Counted from the stretch's first letter, positions 7,793 to 14,819 are shown. The stretch is DNA of 18,410 nucleotides from CAYZUE01 sp964481825 (GCA_964481825.1 CAYZUE010000023.1:1-18410), one strand, 5' to 3'. The notes: generated by a model not told the origin, from the letters alone. Numbers and translations are program-made.

Positions 7793-7945
7793 ATGACACT
7801 AGAATGTTCTAAAGGTGAATCGGATAGTTTGCGACTAATTCTTGTCCCTTGTCCTAAATGTGAATCTGAAGTCGAGATGTTTGGTAGTGATGAAAAAGTA
7901 AATTGTGATGAATGCGGTGCTGAGGTTACTAACAGGACAATCTGA
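7793..7945 (+). CDS. 50-residue zinc-ribbon protein coupled to CooC
   Basis: This small complete ORF runs from the ATG at 7793 to the TGA at 7943-7945. The stop overlaps the cooC start by one base (TGATG), a strong sign of translational coupling and therefore of a real gene. The product has two CxxC knuckles, C20-PK-C23 and C38-DE-C41, separated by 14 acidic residues, plus a lone Cys5. This is a compact rubredoxin-like zinc ribbon. I recall longer prokaryotic proteins with a similar VPCP.C...EMF..DEKV.C..CG core next to corrinoid- or CODH-related genes, but I cannot verify homology. It may present a metal or mediate protein contact for the ATPase. No specific function should be assigned. Confidence 0.75.
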   Translation: MTLECSKGESDSLRLILVPCPKCESEVEMFGSDEKVNCDECGAEVTNRTI

Positions 7946-8703
7946 TGGCTAAGATTATAGGATTTTCAGGCAAAGGGGGCACTGGTAAGACAACCATTGG
8001 TGCCTTATTTCTTAAGGGATTGATAAGTTATGGCGAGAAGGGAATTCTACTCATAGATTCTGATCCCAATGAATGTCTACCAGCTGTATTAGGAATAAAA
8101 GACTTCGTCAGTATTTCTGATGTTCTTAAAGATTACAAGGGTCATACAATGAACCCTGTGAAATTTAGTGAGGACTTTAAGTCTATGCTTCTTATGAACG
8201 AACAAGAAAAGTATGATATTCTAGTAATGGGTCGTGGAGAAAGTGAAGGATGTTACTGTTTGATAAATCATCTTCTCAAAAGCAGTTTTGAGAATAACGT
8301 ATTAACAGGTGGATTTTCTTACGGTTACGTACTAATGGATTGTGAAGCTGGTATTGAGCATATTTCACGGAAAACTTCAACGGCTATTGATGATTTAATC
8401 ATTATTACTGATGCTTCAAAAATGGGTATTGATACAATTAAAAGAATTAAGGATGTTTCATCAGAGGTCGATAGTGAGGTAAAAAATTATTATGTTGTGG
8501 GTAATAGGATTATAAACCAAAATATCGATGAACGTATAACAAAACTTTCGGAAGAACTTGATATGGAATATCTTGGATCCATCCCTTATGATCCAATTGT
8601 TGAGGATTTTAACTTTGGAGAAGAAAGTATTTTAACGATTCCAGATAGTGCTCCTGCTTACCTTAAATCAAAAGAGATACTGAGCAAGATTATTTCAAAT
8701 TAA
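7945..8703 (+). CDS. cooC: CooC-type nickel-insertion ATPase for carbon monoxide dehydrogenase
   Basis: The product is a 252-residue SIMIBI-class P-loop ATPase with the deviant Walker A GKGGTGKTT (9-17) and IDSDPN (37-42) for the second lysine-signature region. The key marker is GCYC (C103-x-C105). This is the CxC pair that binds nickel or zinc at the dimer interface of CooC and separates it from MinD and ParA. NifH and plasmid ParA lack this arrangement. CooC dimers use ATP to help load nickel into the C-cluster of CO dehydrogenase. No CODH subunit is in the window, so the client is inferred. The gene is coupled to the upstream zinc-ribbon gene. Its TAA stop interlocks with that of the convergent ilvC within the palindrome TTAA (8700-8703). 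Confidence 0.88.
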   Translation: MAKIIGFSGKGGTGKTTIGALFLKGLISYGEKGILLIDSDPNECLPAVLGIKDFVSISDVLKDYKGHTMNPVKFSEDFKSMLLMNEQEKYDILVMGRGESEGCYCLINHLLKSSFENNVLTGGFSYGYVLMDCEAGIEHISRKTSTAIDDLIIITDASKMGIDTIKRIKDVSSEVDSEVKNYYVVGNRIINQNIDERITKLSEELDMEYLGSIPYDPIVEDFNFGEESILTIPDSAPAYLKSKEILSKIISN

Positions 8704-9746
8704 TCTTTTATTATTTTTTTTTCAATAGGATTCGATTTAGTGGTTTTTATAGGTTCAATCCTTGGTTTGGATGTCGAGAACATAGACCTTATTTTCTCTC
8801 CTACAAGTTCTATCTCATGTTCACTTTCTTTTTCACGCATTTTTTTAAAGAGAGGTAAACCTTTGTTATATTCTTCTACCCATTCTTGAGCAAATGAGCC
8901 ATCTTTAATATCTTTCAAAACGTCTTTCATACGGTTCTTTACATGTGAATCTACAATCTTTTTTCCTCTTGTTCTTCCACCATACCTTGCTGTTTCACTA
9001 ACTCGACTCCACATGTATTCTATTCCTCCTTTTTGGATTAGATCTACAATCAATTTAAGTTCATGCAATACCTCAAAATATGCAACCTCAGGTGGATATC
9101 CTTCCTCAACCAAAGTCTCAAATCCAGCTTTAATAAGTTCCGCACTACCTCCACAAAGGACTACTTGTTCTCCAAATAGGTCACTCTGAGTTTCCTGATC
9201 AAAAGTGCACTCAAAAACACCTGCTTTTGTTAGATGCATAGCCTTTGCTAGAGCTAAGGCTTTAGTTCTAGCTTTTCCAGAGTAGTCGTAGTGTACAGCT
9301 ATTAATCCTGGTATTCCAAATCCATTAATGTACTCTTCTCGAAGTTTTGCCCCGGGACCCTTCGGTGCTACCATGATTACATCAACATTTTTATTAGGTT
9401 GGATTAAATCATAGGTGATATTAAGTCCATGTGAGAAGTATAAAGTATCTCCATCTTTCAAATTCTTTTTAATATAATCATTGTAAATCTTCTTTTGGGT
9501 CATATCGGGGGTAAGTAACATTATGATATCTCCTGCCTTAGCAGCCTCATGAATGCTCATCACTCGCATCCCATCATTTTGTGCTTTTTCCCATGAAGGC
9601 CCTTCTCTTAGACCTAGTATAACCTCCATTCCAGAATCTTTAAGGCATTGTGCCTGTGCTCTACCTTGAATTCCGTATCCTAAAACAGCTATTGTTTTGT
9701 TCTTCAAAACCTCTAAACTCACATCTTCATCATAATAAATCTTCAC
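8700..9746 (-). CDS. ilvC: Ketol-acid reductoisomerase (class I, short form) with a basic C-terminal tail
   Basis: IlvC isomerises and reduces acetolactate or acetohydroxybutyrate to the dihydroxy acids of valine and isoleucine synthesis. The N-terminal Rossmann fold shows LGYGIQGRAQAQCLKDSG (22-39). The knotted domain shows MVAPKGPG, DQETQSDLFGEQ and the conserved SETARYGG, which supply metal and substrate ligands. The nucleotide-specificity loop is short and carries a glutamate (GLREGPSWEKA), so NADPH preference is not assured. At 348 residues it has about 15-20 extra basic residues after the usual end, rich in Lys and Pro. The start is GTG: AGAGGATGAAAAAGTG puts GAGG eight bases upstream, and the nearby ATG is out of frame and stops after three codons. 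It is the last gene of the operon, 12 bases after ilvN. Confidence 0.97.
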   Translation of the reverse strand: MKIYYDEDVSLEVLKNKTIAVLGYGIQGRAQAQCLKDSGMEVILGLREGPSWEKAQNDGMRVMSIHEAAKAGDIIMLLTPDMTQKKIYNDYIKKNLKDGDTLYFSHGLNITYDLIQPNKNVDVIMVAPKGPGAKLREEYINGFGIPGLIAVHYDYSGKARTKALALAKAMHLTKAGVFECTFDQETQSDLFGEQVVLCGGSAELIKAGFETLVEEGYPPEVAYFEVLHELKLIVDLIQKGGIEYMWSRVSETARYGGRTRGKKIVDSHVKNRMKDVLKDIKDGSFAQEWVEEYNKGLPLFKKMREKESEHEIELVGEKIRSMFSTSKPRIEPIKTTKSNPIEKKIIKD

Positions 9747-9758
9747 TTTTTCATCCTC

Positions 9759-10250
9759 TTATTTTGATGAGCCTCGGCCCATCGCAGTGATACCTGTTCT
9801 TGCCAATTCTTTAATTTTATCTGAACCAACAATATTTATAAATGCCTCGACCTTTGAACTATCCCCAGTTATTTCTACTGTAATGAGATTATTAGAAACA
9901 TCTATTATTCTACCCCTAAAAATATTGATATATGATACAATTTCTGAGCGATTAGCTTCATTTTCTATTTTAATTTTGATGAGAGCTAACTCTCGCAATA
10001 CTGAATTGTCCTTATAAAGTTCAATAACCTTTAACACTTCAACAATCTTGTTTAACTGCTTCATCACTTGCTCTAGAATTACTAGGTCACCTGTGACTGT
10101 CAATGTTATCCTTGATATTCCTGGTTTCTCTGAGTGTCCCACGGTTATACTATCAATATTAAAGTTTCTTTTTCTAAATAAACCTGCAATACGTTGCAAG
10201 ACTCCAGGCCTATCTTCTACCATGGCAATTAATATATGATTTTCTTCCAT
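9759..10250 (-). CDS. ilvN: Acetohydroxyacid (acetolactate) synthase regulatory subunit
   Basis: The 163-residue product is the regulatory partner of IlvB. Residues 4-75 form an ACT domain of the AHAS type (ILIAMVEDRPGVLQRIAGLF, then FNIDSITVG), where valine feedback binding is expected. Residues 80-160 form the usual C-terminal domain (LRELALIKI, then ELARTGITAMGRG). The length is standard for the family. The ATG is preceded by GGAGGG, formed by the last codons of ilvB (...MMEG, stop), with one base between the genes, so translation is probably coupled and the two subunits made in step. The family stimulates the catalytic subunit and confers feedback inhibition. Sensitivity in this protein is inferred only. 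Confidence 0.95.
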   Translation of the reverse strand: MEENHILIAMVEDRPGVLQRIAGLFRKRNFNIDSITVGHSEKPGISRITLTVTGDLVILEQVMKQLNKIVEVLKVIELYKDNSVLRELALIKIKIENEANRSEIVSYINIFRGRIIDVSNNLITVEITGDSSKVEAFINIVGSDKIKELARTGITAMGRGSSK

Positions 10251-10251
10251 T

Positions 10252-11934
10252 TTATCCCTCCATCATATCCTTTAGACAATTTCCCGGAGGAACCATCGGG
10301 AATATATTATCTTCATTACCAACTATAATATCAATTACTGTTGTTTCTCCTGACTTAAATGCGTCTTTTACAGCTGGAGCTATCTCCCCTGGTTTTGTTA
10401 CCTTAATCCCTTTAGCATTGAAAGATTCTGCGAGTTTTACAAAATTCACCTTTCCAAGATTTACAGAAGAGTAACGCTTATTATAAAAGAGTTCTTGCCA
10501 TTGTCTCACCATCCCTAGAAAGCGATTATCCAATATAGCAATTACAACTGGAATGTCTTCCTTTACAACAGTGTCCAGGTCTTGGCAAGTCATTAGAAAA
10601 CTTCCATCGCCAGCGATGTCTATAACATTATTTTCAGGTTTCGCGACCTTTGCTCCAATTGCGGCTGGAAATCCAAATCCCATTGTACCTAGACCTCCGG
10701 ATGTTATAAATGTCCTGGGTTTGGATCTAGTAAGAAAATGTTCTGCCCACATTTGGCACTGCCCTACTTCAGTAGTTACTATATCATCTTTGCTCAAAAT
10801 ACTCATTATTTCTTTAATTACTCTTTGAGGCTTAAGGGGAAGGTTATCATAATCCATATTAGGTGCGAATTCTTTTCTGTATTTTTTAACTTTCCTTATC
10901 CACTCATTATCTTTTTGAGCTTTGATTTTAAGGACATTTATGAGATTGTTTAATACGAACTTTGCATCTCCAACTATTGGAACTTCAACCTTAACATTTT
11001 TACCGATCTCCGCTGGATCAATATCCACATGGATTATCTTTGTATTCGGGGCAAAACACGTAATGTTTCCAACGCCGCCCATGAGACTTCTATCAGAAAA
11101 TCTTGTACCTATCCCAATGATTACATCAGCTTCTGATATTGCGTAATTGGCTGCTTTTCTACCATGCATCCCAATAACTCCTAGAGAAAGAGGATCATTT
11201 TCTGGGAATGCTCCTTTTCCCATAAGAGAAGTAACAACAGGCGCTCCTAGGATTCTGGCAAATTTTCTTACCTCATCTGTAGCTCCAGATAGGATAGTCC
11301 CACCTCCCAAGAATATCATAGGTCTCTTGGCATTTACTAATAATTCCGATGCTTTCTTAATCTGCTTTAGATTCCCTTTTAATGTAGGTCTATACCCTTC
11401 TATCTTAACCTTCCCGTTAAAATCAAAATCTCCTTTCATCTCTTGAATATCCTTAGGTATATCGATTAATACTGGACCTGGTCTGCCGGTTCCAGCTATC
11501 GTAAAGGCTTCCTTAAAAACTGTGGGTATTTCTTCGACGTTCATCAGCTGAAAATTATGTTTAGTGACGGACATTGTGATGCCAATGGTATCAGCTTCCT
11601 GGAATGAATCCTTACCGATGAAAGGTCTACCCACCTGACCTGTTATCGCTACAATAGGTACGGAATCAAGATAAGCATTGGCTATCCCTGTAACAAGATT
11701 AGTAGCTCCTGGACCTGAAGTAGCACTACATACCCCTATCTTTCCACTTGCTCTCGCATAGCCGTCAGCTGCGTGAGCTGCTACTTGTTCATGTCTTGTC
11801 AAGATATGCCTGATGTCACAGTCATAAATGGCATCATAAAGTGGTATTGAAGCTCCCCCTGGAATCCCGAATATTACTTCAACTCCTTCTCTTTCCATCG
11901 CTTTTACTATAGCTTCAGCGCCTTTCATCAACAT
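10252..11934 (-). CDS. ilvB: Acetohydroxyacid (acetolactate) synthase catalytic subunit
   Basis: IlvB is a thiamine-diphosphate and FAD enzyme. It condenses pyruvate with pyruvate or 2-oxobutyrate to give acetolactate or acetohydroxybutyrate. The 560-residue length is normal. The catalytic glutamate sits in ILTRHEQVAAHAADGYARA (Glu near residue 48). The FAD-binding middle domain shows MGKGAFPEN and GIGTRFSDR. The thiamine-diphosphate and Mg motif is GDGSFLM with the following asparagine in LDNRFLGMVRQWQ. An AHAS identity is favoured over other thiamine enzymes by VRQWQELFY and the adjacent ilvN and ilvC. GGAG lies seven bases before the ATG at 11934. A second in-frame ATG six bases downstream is possible but has worse spacing. 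One base separates the stop of cimA from this start codon. Confidence 0.97.
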   Translation of the reverse strand: MLMKGAEAIVKAMEREGVEVIFGIPGGASIPLYDAIYDCDIRHILTRHEQVAAHAADGYARASGKIGVCSATSGPGATNLVTGIANAYLDSVPIVAITGQVGRPFIGKDSFQEADTIGITMSVTKHNFQLMNVEEIPTVFKEAFTIAGTGRPGPVLIDIPKDIQEMKGDFDFNGKVKIEGYRPTLKGNLKQIKKASELLVNAKRPMIFLGGGTILSGATDEVRKFARILGAPVVTSLMGKGAFPENDPLSLGVIGMHGRKAANYAISEADVIIGIGTRFSDRSLMGGVGNITCFAPNTKIIHVDIDPAEIGKNVKVEVPIVGDAKFVLNNLINVLKIKAQKDNEWIRKVKKYRKEFAPNMDYDNLPLKPQRVIKEIMSILSKDDIVTTEVGQCQMWAEHFLTRSKPRTFITSGGLGTMGFGFPAAIGAKVAKPENNVIDIAGDGSFLMTCQDLDTVVKEDIPVVIAILDNRFLGMVRQWQELFYNKRYSSVNLGKVNFVKLAESFNAKGIKVTKPGEIAPAVKDAFKSGETTVIDIIVGNEDNIFPMVPPGNCLKDMMEG

Positions 11935-11935
11935 T

Positions 11936-13495
11936 TTAATTCTCCTTCATAAGTTTGTACTCTATACTGTCAGCTAAAGCAAGAAAGCTAGCTTCGATAA
12001 TATTCTCTGAAACACCTACTGTACCCCAAGAACTCTTATAATCACTTGATTGAACTAATACTCTAACTTTCGCACCTGTCCCAGATTTTTCGTCCAACAC
12101 TCTTACTTTATAATCCATAAGATGAACTTCGTTTAGTACAGGATAAAATTGCTCAAGGGCTTTCCTCAATGCATTGTCAAGAGCTTTCACGGGTCCATTT
12201 CCTTCTGCAGCTGTATGTTCTTTTTTATTATCTACTTTCACCTTAACTGTTGCCTCAGCTATAACCTCATTATTACCTTTAGTATCAACAATTACTTTGA
12301 ATCCTTCTAATTCAAAAAAACTCTTATAAGTACCTATCGTCTTTTTCAATAATAGCTCAAAGCTTGCTTCAGCACCTTCGAACTGGTAGCCTTGATTTTC
12401 CATGTCTTTTAGTTTGTCTAGAATTTTTTTTGCTTTAGTGGATTCTTTTGTTAAATCATAACCATATTCTGTTGCTTTCGTTAGAATACTGCTTTTTCCA
12501 GACAGCTCTGATATAAGAATTCTTCTATTATTCCCAATCAATTTAGGGCTTATATGCTCATATGTTTCCGGGTTCTTTCTCACTGCATCTACATGGATAC
12601 CACCTTTATGGGCAAATGCACTGCTTCCAACGAATGGCAAATTATCTTGAGGGCTAAGATTTGCTATCTCACTAACATACCTTGATATTTCTGTCAGCTT
12701 TCTCATCTTGTTATCACTAATGCAATTTATTCCTAGTTTGATTTTGAGATTAGGGATTATAGAACAAATATTAGCATTTCCACAACGTTCCCCATATCCA
12801 TTTATAGTACCTTGCACCTGGGTTACCCCCATTTTTACAGCTACAATAGTATTTGCTACTGCCATATCAGTATCATTATGGGTATGGATACCTAAAGGTG
12901 TATCAATCATGTTATTAACCTCTGAAATCACATTTTGGATTTCATACGGCATTGCCCCACCATTAGTATCACATAAAACGATGACATCAGCACCTGCATC
13001 CTGAGCTGTTTCAATAGTTTTAATTGCATATTCCTTATTCAATTTATAAGCATCAAAGAAATGCTCTGCATCGTAAATAACATTTTTTCCTAAATCTTTT
13101 AAATATGATACTGAATTTTTAATCAAATTAAGATTATCTTCCAGGGATATCCGTAATGCATCTTTAACATGCAAATCCCAACTCTTACCAAAAATACAAA
13201 TATTTTGAGTCTCAGTTTCTAAAATATTTTTTATATTCGGGTCATTCTCTACATTATTCCCAACCTTCCTAGTACTCCCAAAGGCTACGATTTTAGATGA
13301 GAACCTCTCCTCTTTTGCAAGTTTGAAGAATTCAAAATCTTTAGGATTACTTCCTGGCCATCCACCTTCGATATAATGTATACCCAGATTGTCGAGCCTG
13401 GAAGCTATGTTAATCTTATCTTCGACTGAAAAAGAGATATGTTCGCTCTGAGCACCATCTCTAAGGGTGGTATCGTATAAATAAACCTCGGGCAT
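11936..13495 (-). CDS. cimA: Citramalate synthase, bacterial/TIGR00977-type CimA
   Basis: CimA condenses acetyl-CoA and pyruvate to citramalate, the entry to threonine-independent isoleucine synthesis. The N-terminal TIM barrel begins LYDTTLRDGAQSE and has HYIEGGWPGSNPKD, which is characteristic of this subgroup rather than of LeuA. GIHTHNDTDMAVANT supplies the HxH metal ligands, then GTINGYGERCGNAN. The C-terminal regulatory domain (from about residue 365) ends the 519-residue protein. Homocitrate or isopropylmalate synthase is less likely given the GGWPGSNPKD signature. I start at the ATG at 13495 because known members begin just before the LYDTTLRDG motif. GGAG is only three bases upstream. 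A TTG at 13504 is an alternative but lacks a Shine-Dalgarno sequence. It leads the cimA-ilvB-ilvN-ilvC operon. Confidence 0.92.
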   Translation of the reverse strand: MPEVYLYDTTLRDGAQSEHISFSVEDKINIASRLDNLGIHYIEGGWPGSNPKDFEFFKLAKEERFSSKIVAFGSTRKVGNNVENDPNIKNILETETQNICIFGKSWDLHVKDALRISLEDNLNLIKNSVSYLKDLGKNVIYDAEHFFDAYKLNKEYAIKTIETAQDAGADVIVLCDTNGGAMPYEIQNVISEVNNMIDTPLGIHTHNDTDMAVANTIVAVKMGVTQVQGTINGYGERCGNANICSIIPNLKIKLGINCISDNKMRKLTEISRYVSEIANLSPQDNLPFVGSSAFAHKGGIHVDAVRKNPETYEHISPKLIGNNRRILISELSGKSSILTKATEYGYDLTKESTKAKKILDKLKDMENQGYQFEGAEASFELLLKKTIGTYKSFFELEGFKVIVDTKGNNEVIAEATVKVKVDNKKEHTAAEGNGPVKALDNALRKALEQFYPVLNEVHLMDYKVRVLDEKSGTGAKVRVLVQSSDYKSSWGTVGVSENIIEASFLALADSIEYKLMKEN

Positions 13496-13505
13496 AGTCT
13501 CCAAA

Positions 13506-13541
13506 TCAAATAAAACGATCCCCCACTTTAAATTTACGCAT
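13506..13541 (-). CDS. Candidate 11-codon upstream ORF (leader peptide) before cimA
   Basis: On the minus strand an ATG at 13541 is preceded by GGAG (13550-13553) at the ideal spacing of eight bases. It encodes MRKFKVGDRFI and stops at TGA (13506-13508). This ends four bases before the cimA Shine-Dalgarno GGAG, in a different frame from cimA. The predicted transcription start near 13561 would put this ORF first on the message. It contains one Val and one Ile codon but is not rich in branched-chain codons, so classical attenuation is not obvious. Reinitiation or coupling is more plausible. It is far too short to call by protein similarity and could be chance. Confidence 0.4.
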   Translation of the reverse strand: MRKFKVGDRFI

Positions 13542-13549
13542 TTTATTAG

Positions 13550-13553
13550 CTCC
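13550..13553 (-). promoter_or_regulatory. Strong Shine-Dalgarno (GGAG) not belonging to cimA
   Basis: The minus strand reads AGGAGC here. It is more than 50 bases from the cimA ATG, too far to serve it, but eight bases from the upstream ORF ATG at 13541. It is the main reason to take that short ORF seriously. Confidence 0.5.
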
Positions 13554-13564
13554 TAAATTAGTAC

Positions 13565-13576
13565 CTTAAGTTTAAG
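13565..13576. promoter_or_regulatory. Inverted repeat between the cimA TATA box and its start site, operator candidate
   Basis: The sequence CTTAA-GT-TTAAG is a dyad with five-base arms. It lies between the TATA-like box (13583-13591) and the predicted start site (about 13561), where archaeal repressors commonly bind. Lrp/AsnC-type control of a branched-chain operon is a reasonable guess, but AT-rich DNA yields such dyads by chance. Confidence 0.3.
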
Positions 13577-13582
13577 TATTGG

Positions 13583-13591
13583 ATATATATA
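13583..13591 (-). promoter_or_regulatory. TATA-like box of the cimA-ilvBNC operon
   Basis: The stretch of alternating A and T (ATATATATA) is the best TATA candidate on the minus strand upstream of cimA. It predicts transcription starting near 13561, about 65 bases before cimA and 20 bases before the short upstream ORF. Confidence 0.5.
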
Positions 13592-13602
13592 GATTGCGGG
13601 AA

Positions 13603-13612
13603 CAAAGCTTTG
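13603..13612. promoter_or_regulatory. Perfect 10-bp palindrome CAAAGCTTTG upstream of the cimA promoter
   Basis: CAAAGCTTTG is a perfect palindrome lying 12 bases upstream of the TATA-like box with respect to cimA, within the 255-base divergent spacer. Its place suggests an activator or regulator site for cimA or the divergent dehalogenase. No second copy was noticed in the spacer. Confidence 0.3.
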
Positions 13613-13720
13613 CACAAAAAGTCAACATTTAAAATTATTTAATGCGCCAAGCCGGGAATTTATAATTTTACTATTTTTGGAAAATATTTAATTTGATCAA
13701 GTATAATTTAATCATATCCT

Positions 13721-13729
13721 TTTAAATAA
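13721..13729 (+). promoter_or_regulatory. TATA-like box of the haloalkane dehalogenase
   Basis: TTTAAATAA is centred 26 bases before the ATG at 13751, predicting a leaderless transcript. It is the same arrangement seen at native genes of this window. Confidence 0.5.
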
Positions 13730-13750
13730 TATAATAGAAAGTGAAGTGTC

Positions 13751-14632
13751 ATGGTTGTTCAGGAAATATCAGCAGATTTTCCGTATAAGTCCAATTATAT
13801 TGATGTTAGAGAATCAAGACTTCATTATATTGATGAAGGTGAAGGTGATCCGATACTGTTTCTCCATGGTAACCCTACTTCCTCTTATCTTTGGCGAAAT
13901 ATCATTCCACACTTAAGCGTTAAAGCTAGGTGCATCGCTCTAGATCTAATCGGTATGGGCAAGTCTGATAAACCAGACATTGAGTACCGATTTGTTGATC
14001 ACATAAAATACGTAGAAGGATTCATAAAAAAAATAAAGCTGAAAAACCTCACCCTGGTAATGCATGACTGGGGGTCGGCCCTTGGATTCCACTATGCTAT
14101 GCGTCATGAGAGAAATATTAAAGGCTTGGCGTTTATGGAAGCGATTATAATGTCTCGAAGCTGGGAGATGTTACGTGAGGGAACAAGAGAGTTATTTCAA
14201 GGATTTAGAACACCTGAAGTAGGTTGGGATATGATTGTGGATAAGAACATGTTTATCGAGCGAGTACTACCTGGAGCAATAGTAAGAAAGCTCAGCGAAG
14301 AAGAAATGAATCGATACAGAGAGCCATTTATGGATGTTAAAAGCCGTAAGCCAGTCTGGCGTTGGCCTAATGAGCTCCCGATTGATGGAGAGCCTATCGA
14401 TGTTGTTGAAGTGGTTGAAACATATAACCAGTGGCTCCAGCAGACGGCCCTGAAGAAGTTGTTATTTTATGCCTCGCCAGGCTCCCTGCTTCCAACATCA
14501 AGTGTAGAATGGTGCCAGAAGAACTTAAAGAACCTGAAGACTATAAATACGGGGCAGGGAATCCATTTTCTTCAAGAAGACAATCCACACAAGATTGGTT
14601 TAGAACTGGCAAATTGGTACAACGACCTTTGA
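13751..14632 (+). CDS. Haloalkane dehalogenase (alpha/beta hydrolase, HLD-II type)
   Basis: The family hydrolyses carbon-halogen bonds of haloalkanes to alcohol plus halide through a covalent aspartate ester. The 293-residue product has the full catalytic set: nucleophile D106 and halide-binding W107 in VMHDWGSALG, second halide ligand N41 in LHGNPTSSYLWRN, acid E130 in AFMEAI, and base H272 in GIHFLQEDNP. The positions equal those I recall for Rhodococcus DhaA (N41, D106, W107, E130, H272), which places it in subfamily II. The cap domain spans about 133-215, including RELFQGFRTPEVGW. No signal peptide is visible, so it is cytosolic. By eye it is richer in G and C (for example 14340-14500) than its neighbours, which suggests acquisition from bacteria. 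It stands alone and has its own TATA-like box. The true substrate may not be a haloalkane. Confidence 0.9.
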   Translation: MVVQEISADFPYKSNYIDVRESRLHYIDEGEGDPILFLHGNPTSSYLWRNIIPHLSVKARCIALDLIGMGKSDKPDIEYRFVDHIKYVEGFIKKIKLKNLTLVMHDWGSALGFHYAMRHERNIKGLAFMEAIIMSRSWEMLREGTRELFQGFRTPEVGWDMIVDKNMFIERVLPGAIVRKLSEEEMNRYREPFMDVKSRKPVWRWPNELPIDGEPIDVVEVVETYNQWLQQTALKKLLFYASPGSLLPTSSVEWCQKNLKNLKTINTGQGIHFLQEDNPHKIGLELANWYNDL

Positions 14633-14732
14633 TAGGCCAAAGTTAATTCTTGCTTTAGCCGTATTAAATAAATCACTGGGTAAAAATCGCTTCTAAGAGT
14701 AAAAAAGATGCCCATTTATAAGTAAGGGTAAC

Positions 14733-14738
14733 TTTTTT
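14733..14738 (+). terminator. Short T-run downstream of the dehalogenase
   Basis: Six T follow the dehalogenase stop by about 100 bases, with no clear hairpin. Archaeal RNA polymerase often stops at such runs, but this one is short. A run of seven C follows at 14747-14753, which is unusual in such AT-rich DNA but unexplained. Confidence 0.25.
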
Positions 14739-14819
14739 AGTATTGTCCCCCCCAATTTACACAAACCAACAATATTTAACTTGGATATAACTGCATATAT
14801 CCATAGATTTAATAAGGTT

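Noticed and set aside
7945..8703. MinD/ParA or NifH identity for the P-loop ATPase
   Set aside because: The CxC pair C103/C105 in GCYC is the mark of CooC, and no parB, minC or nitrogenase gene is nearby.
14431..14646. Plus-strand frame of 71 codons inside and beyond the dehalogenase 3' end
   Set aside because: It overlaps the dehalogenase in another frame. The dehalogenase motifs, including His272, continue to its own stop, so there is no frameshift to explain.
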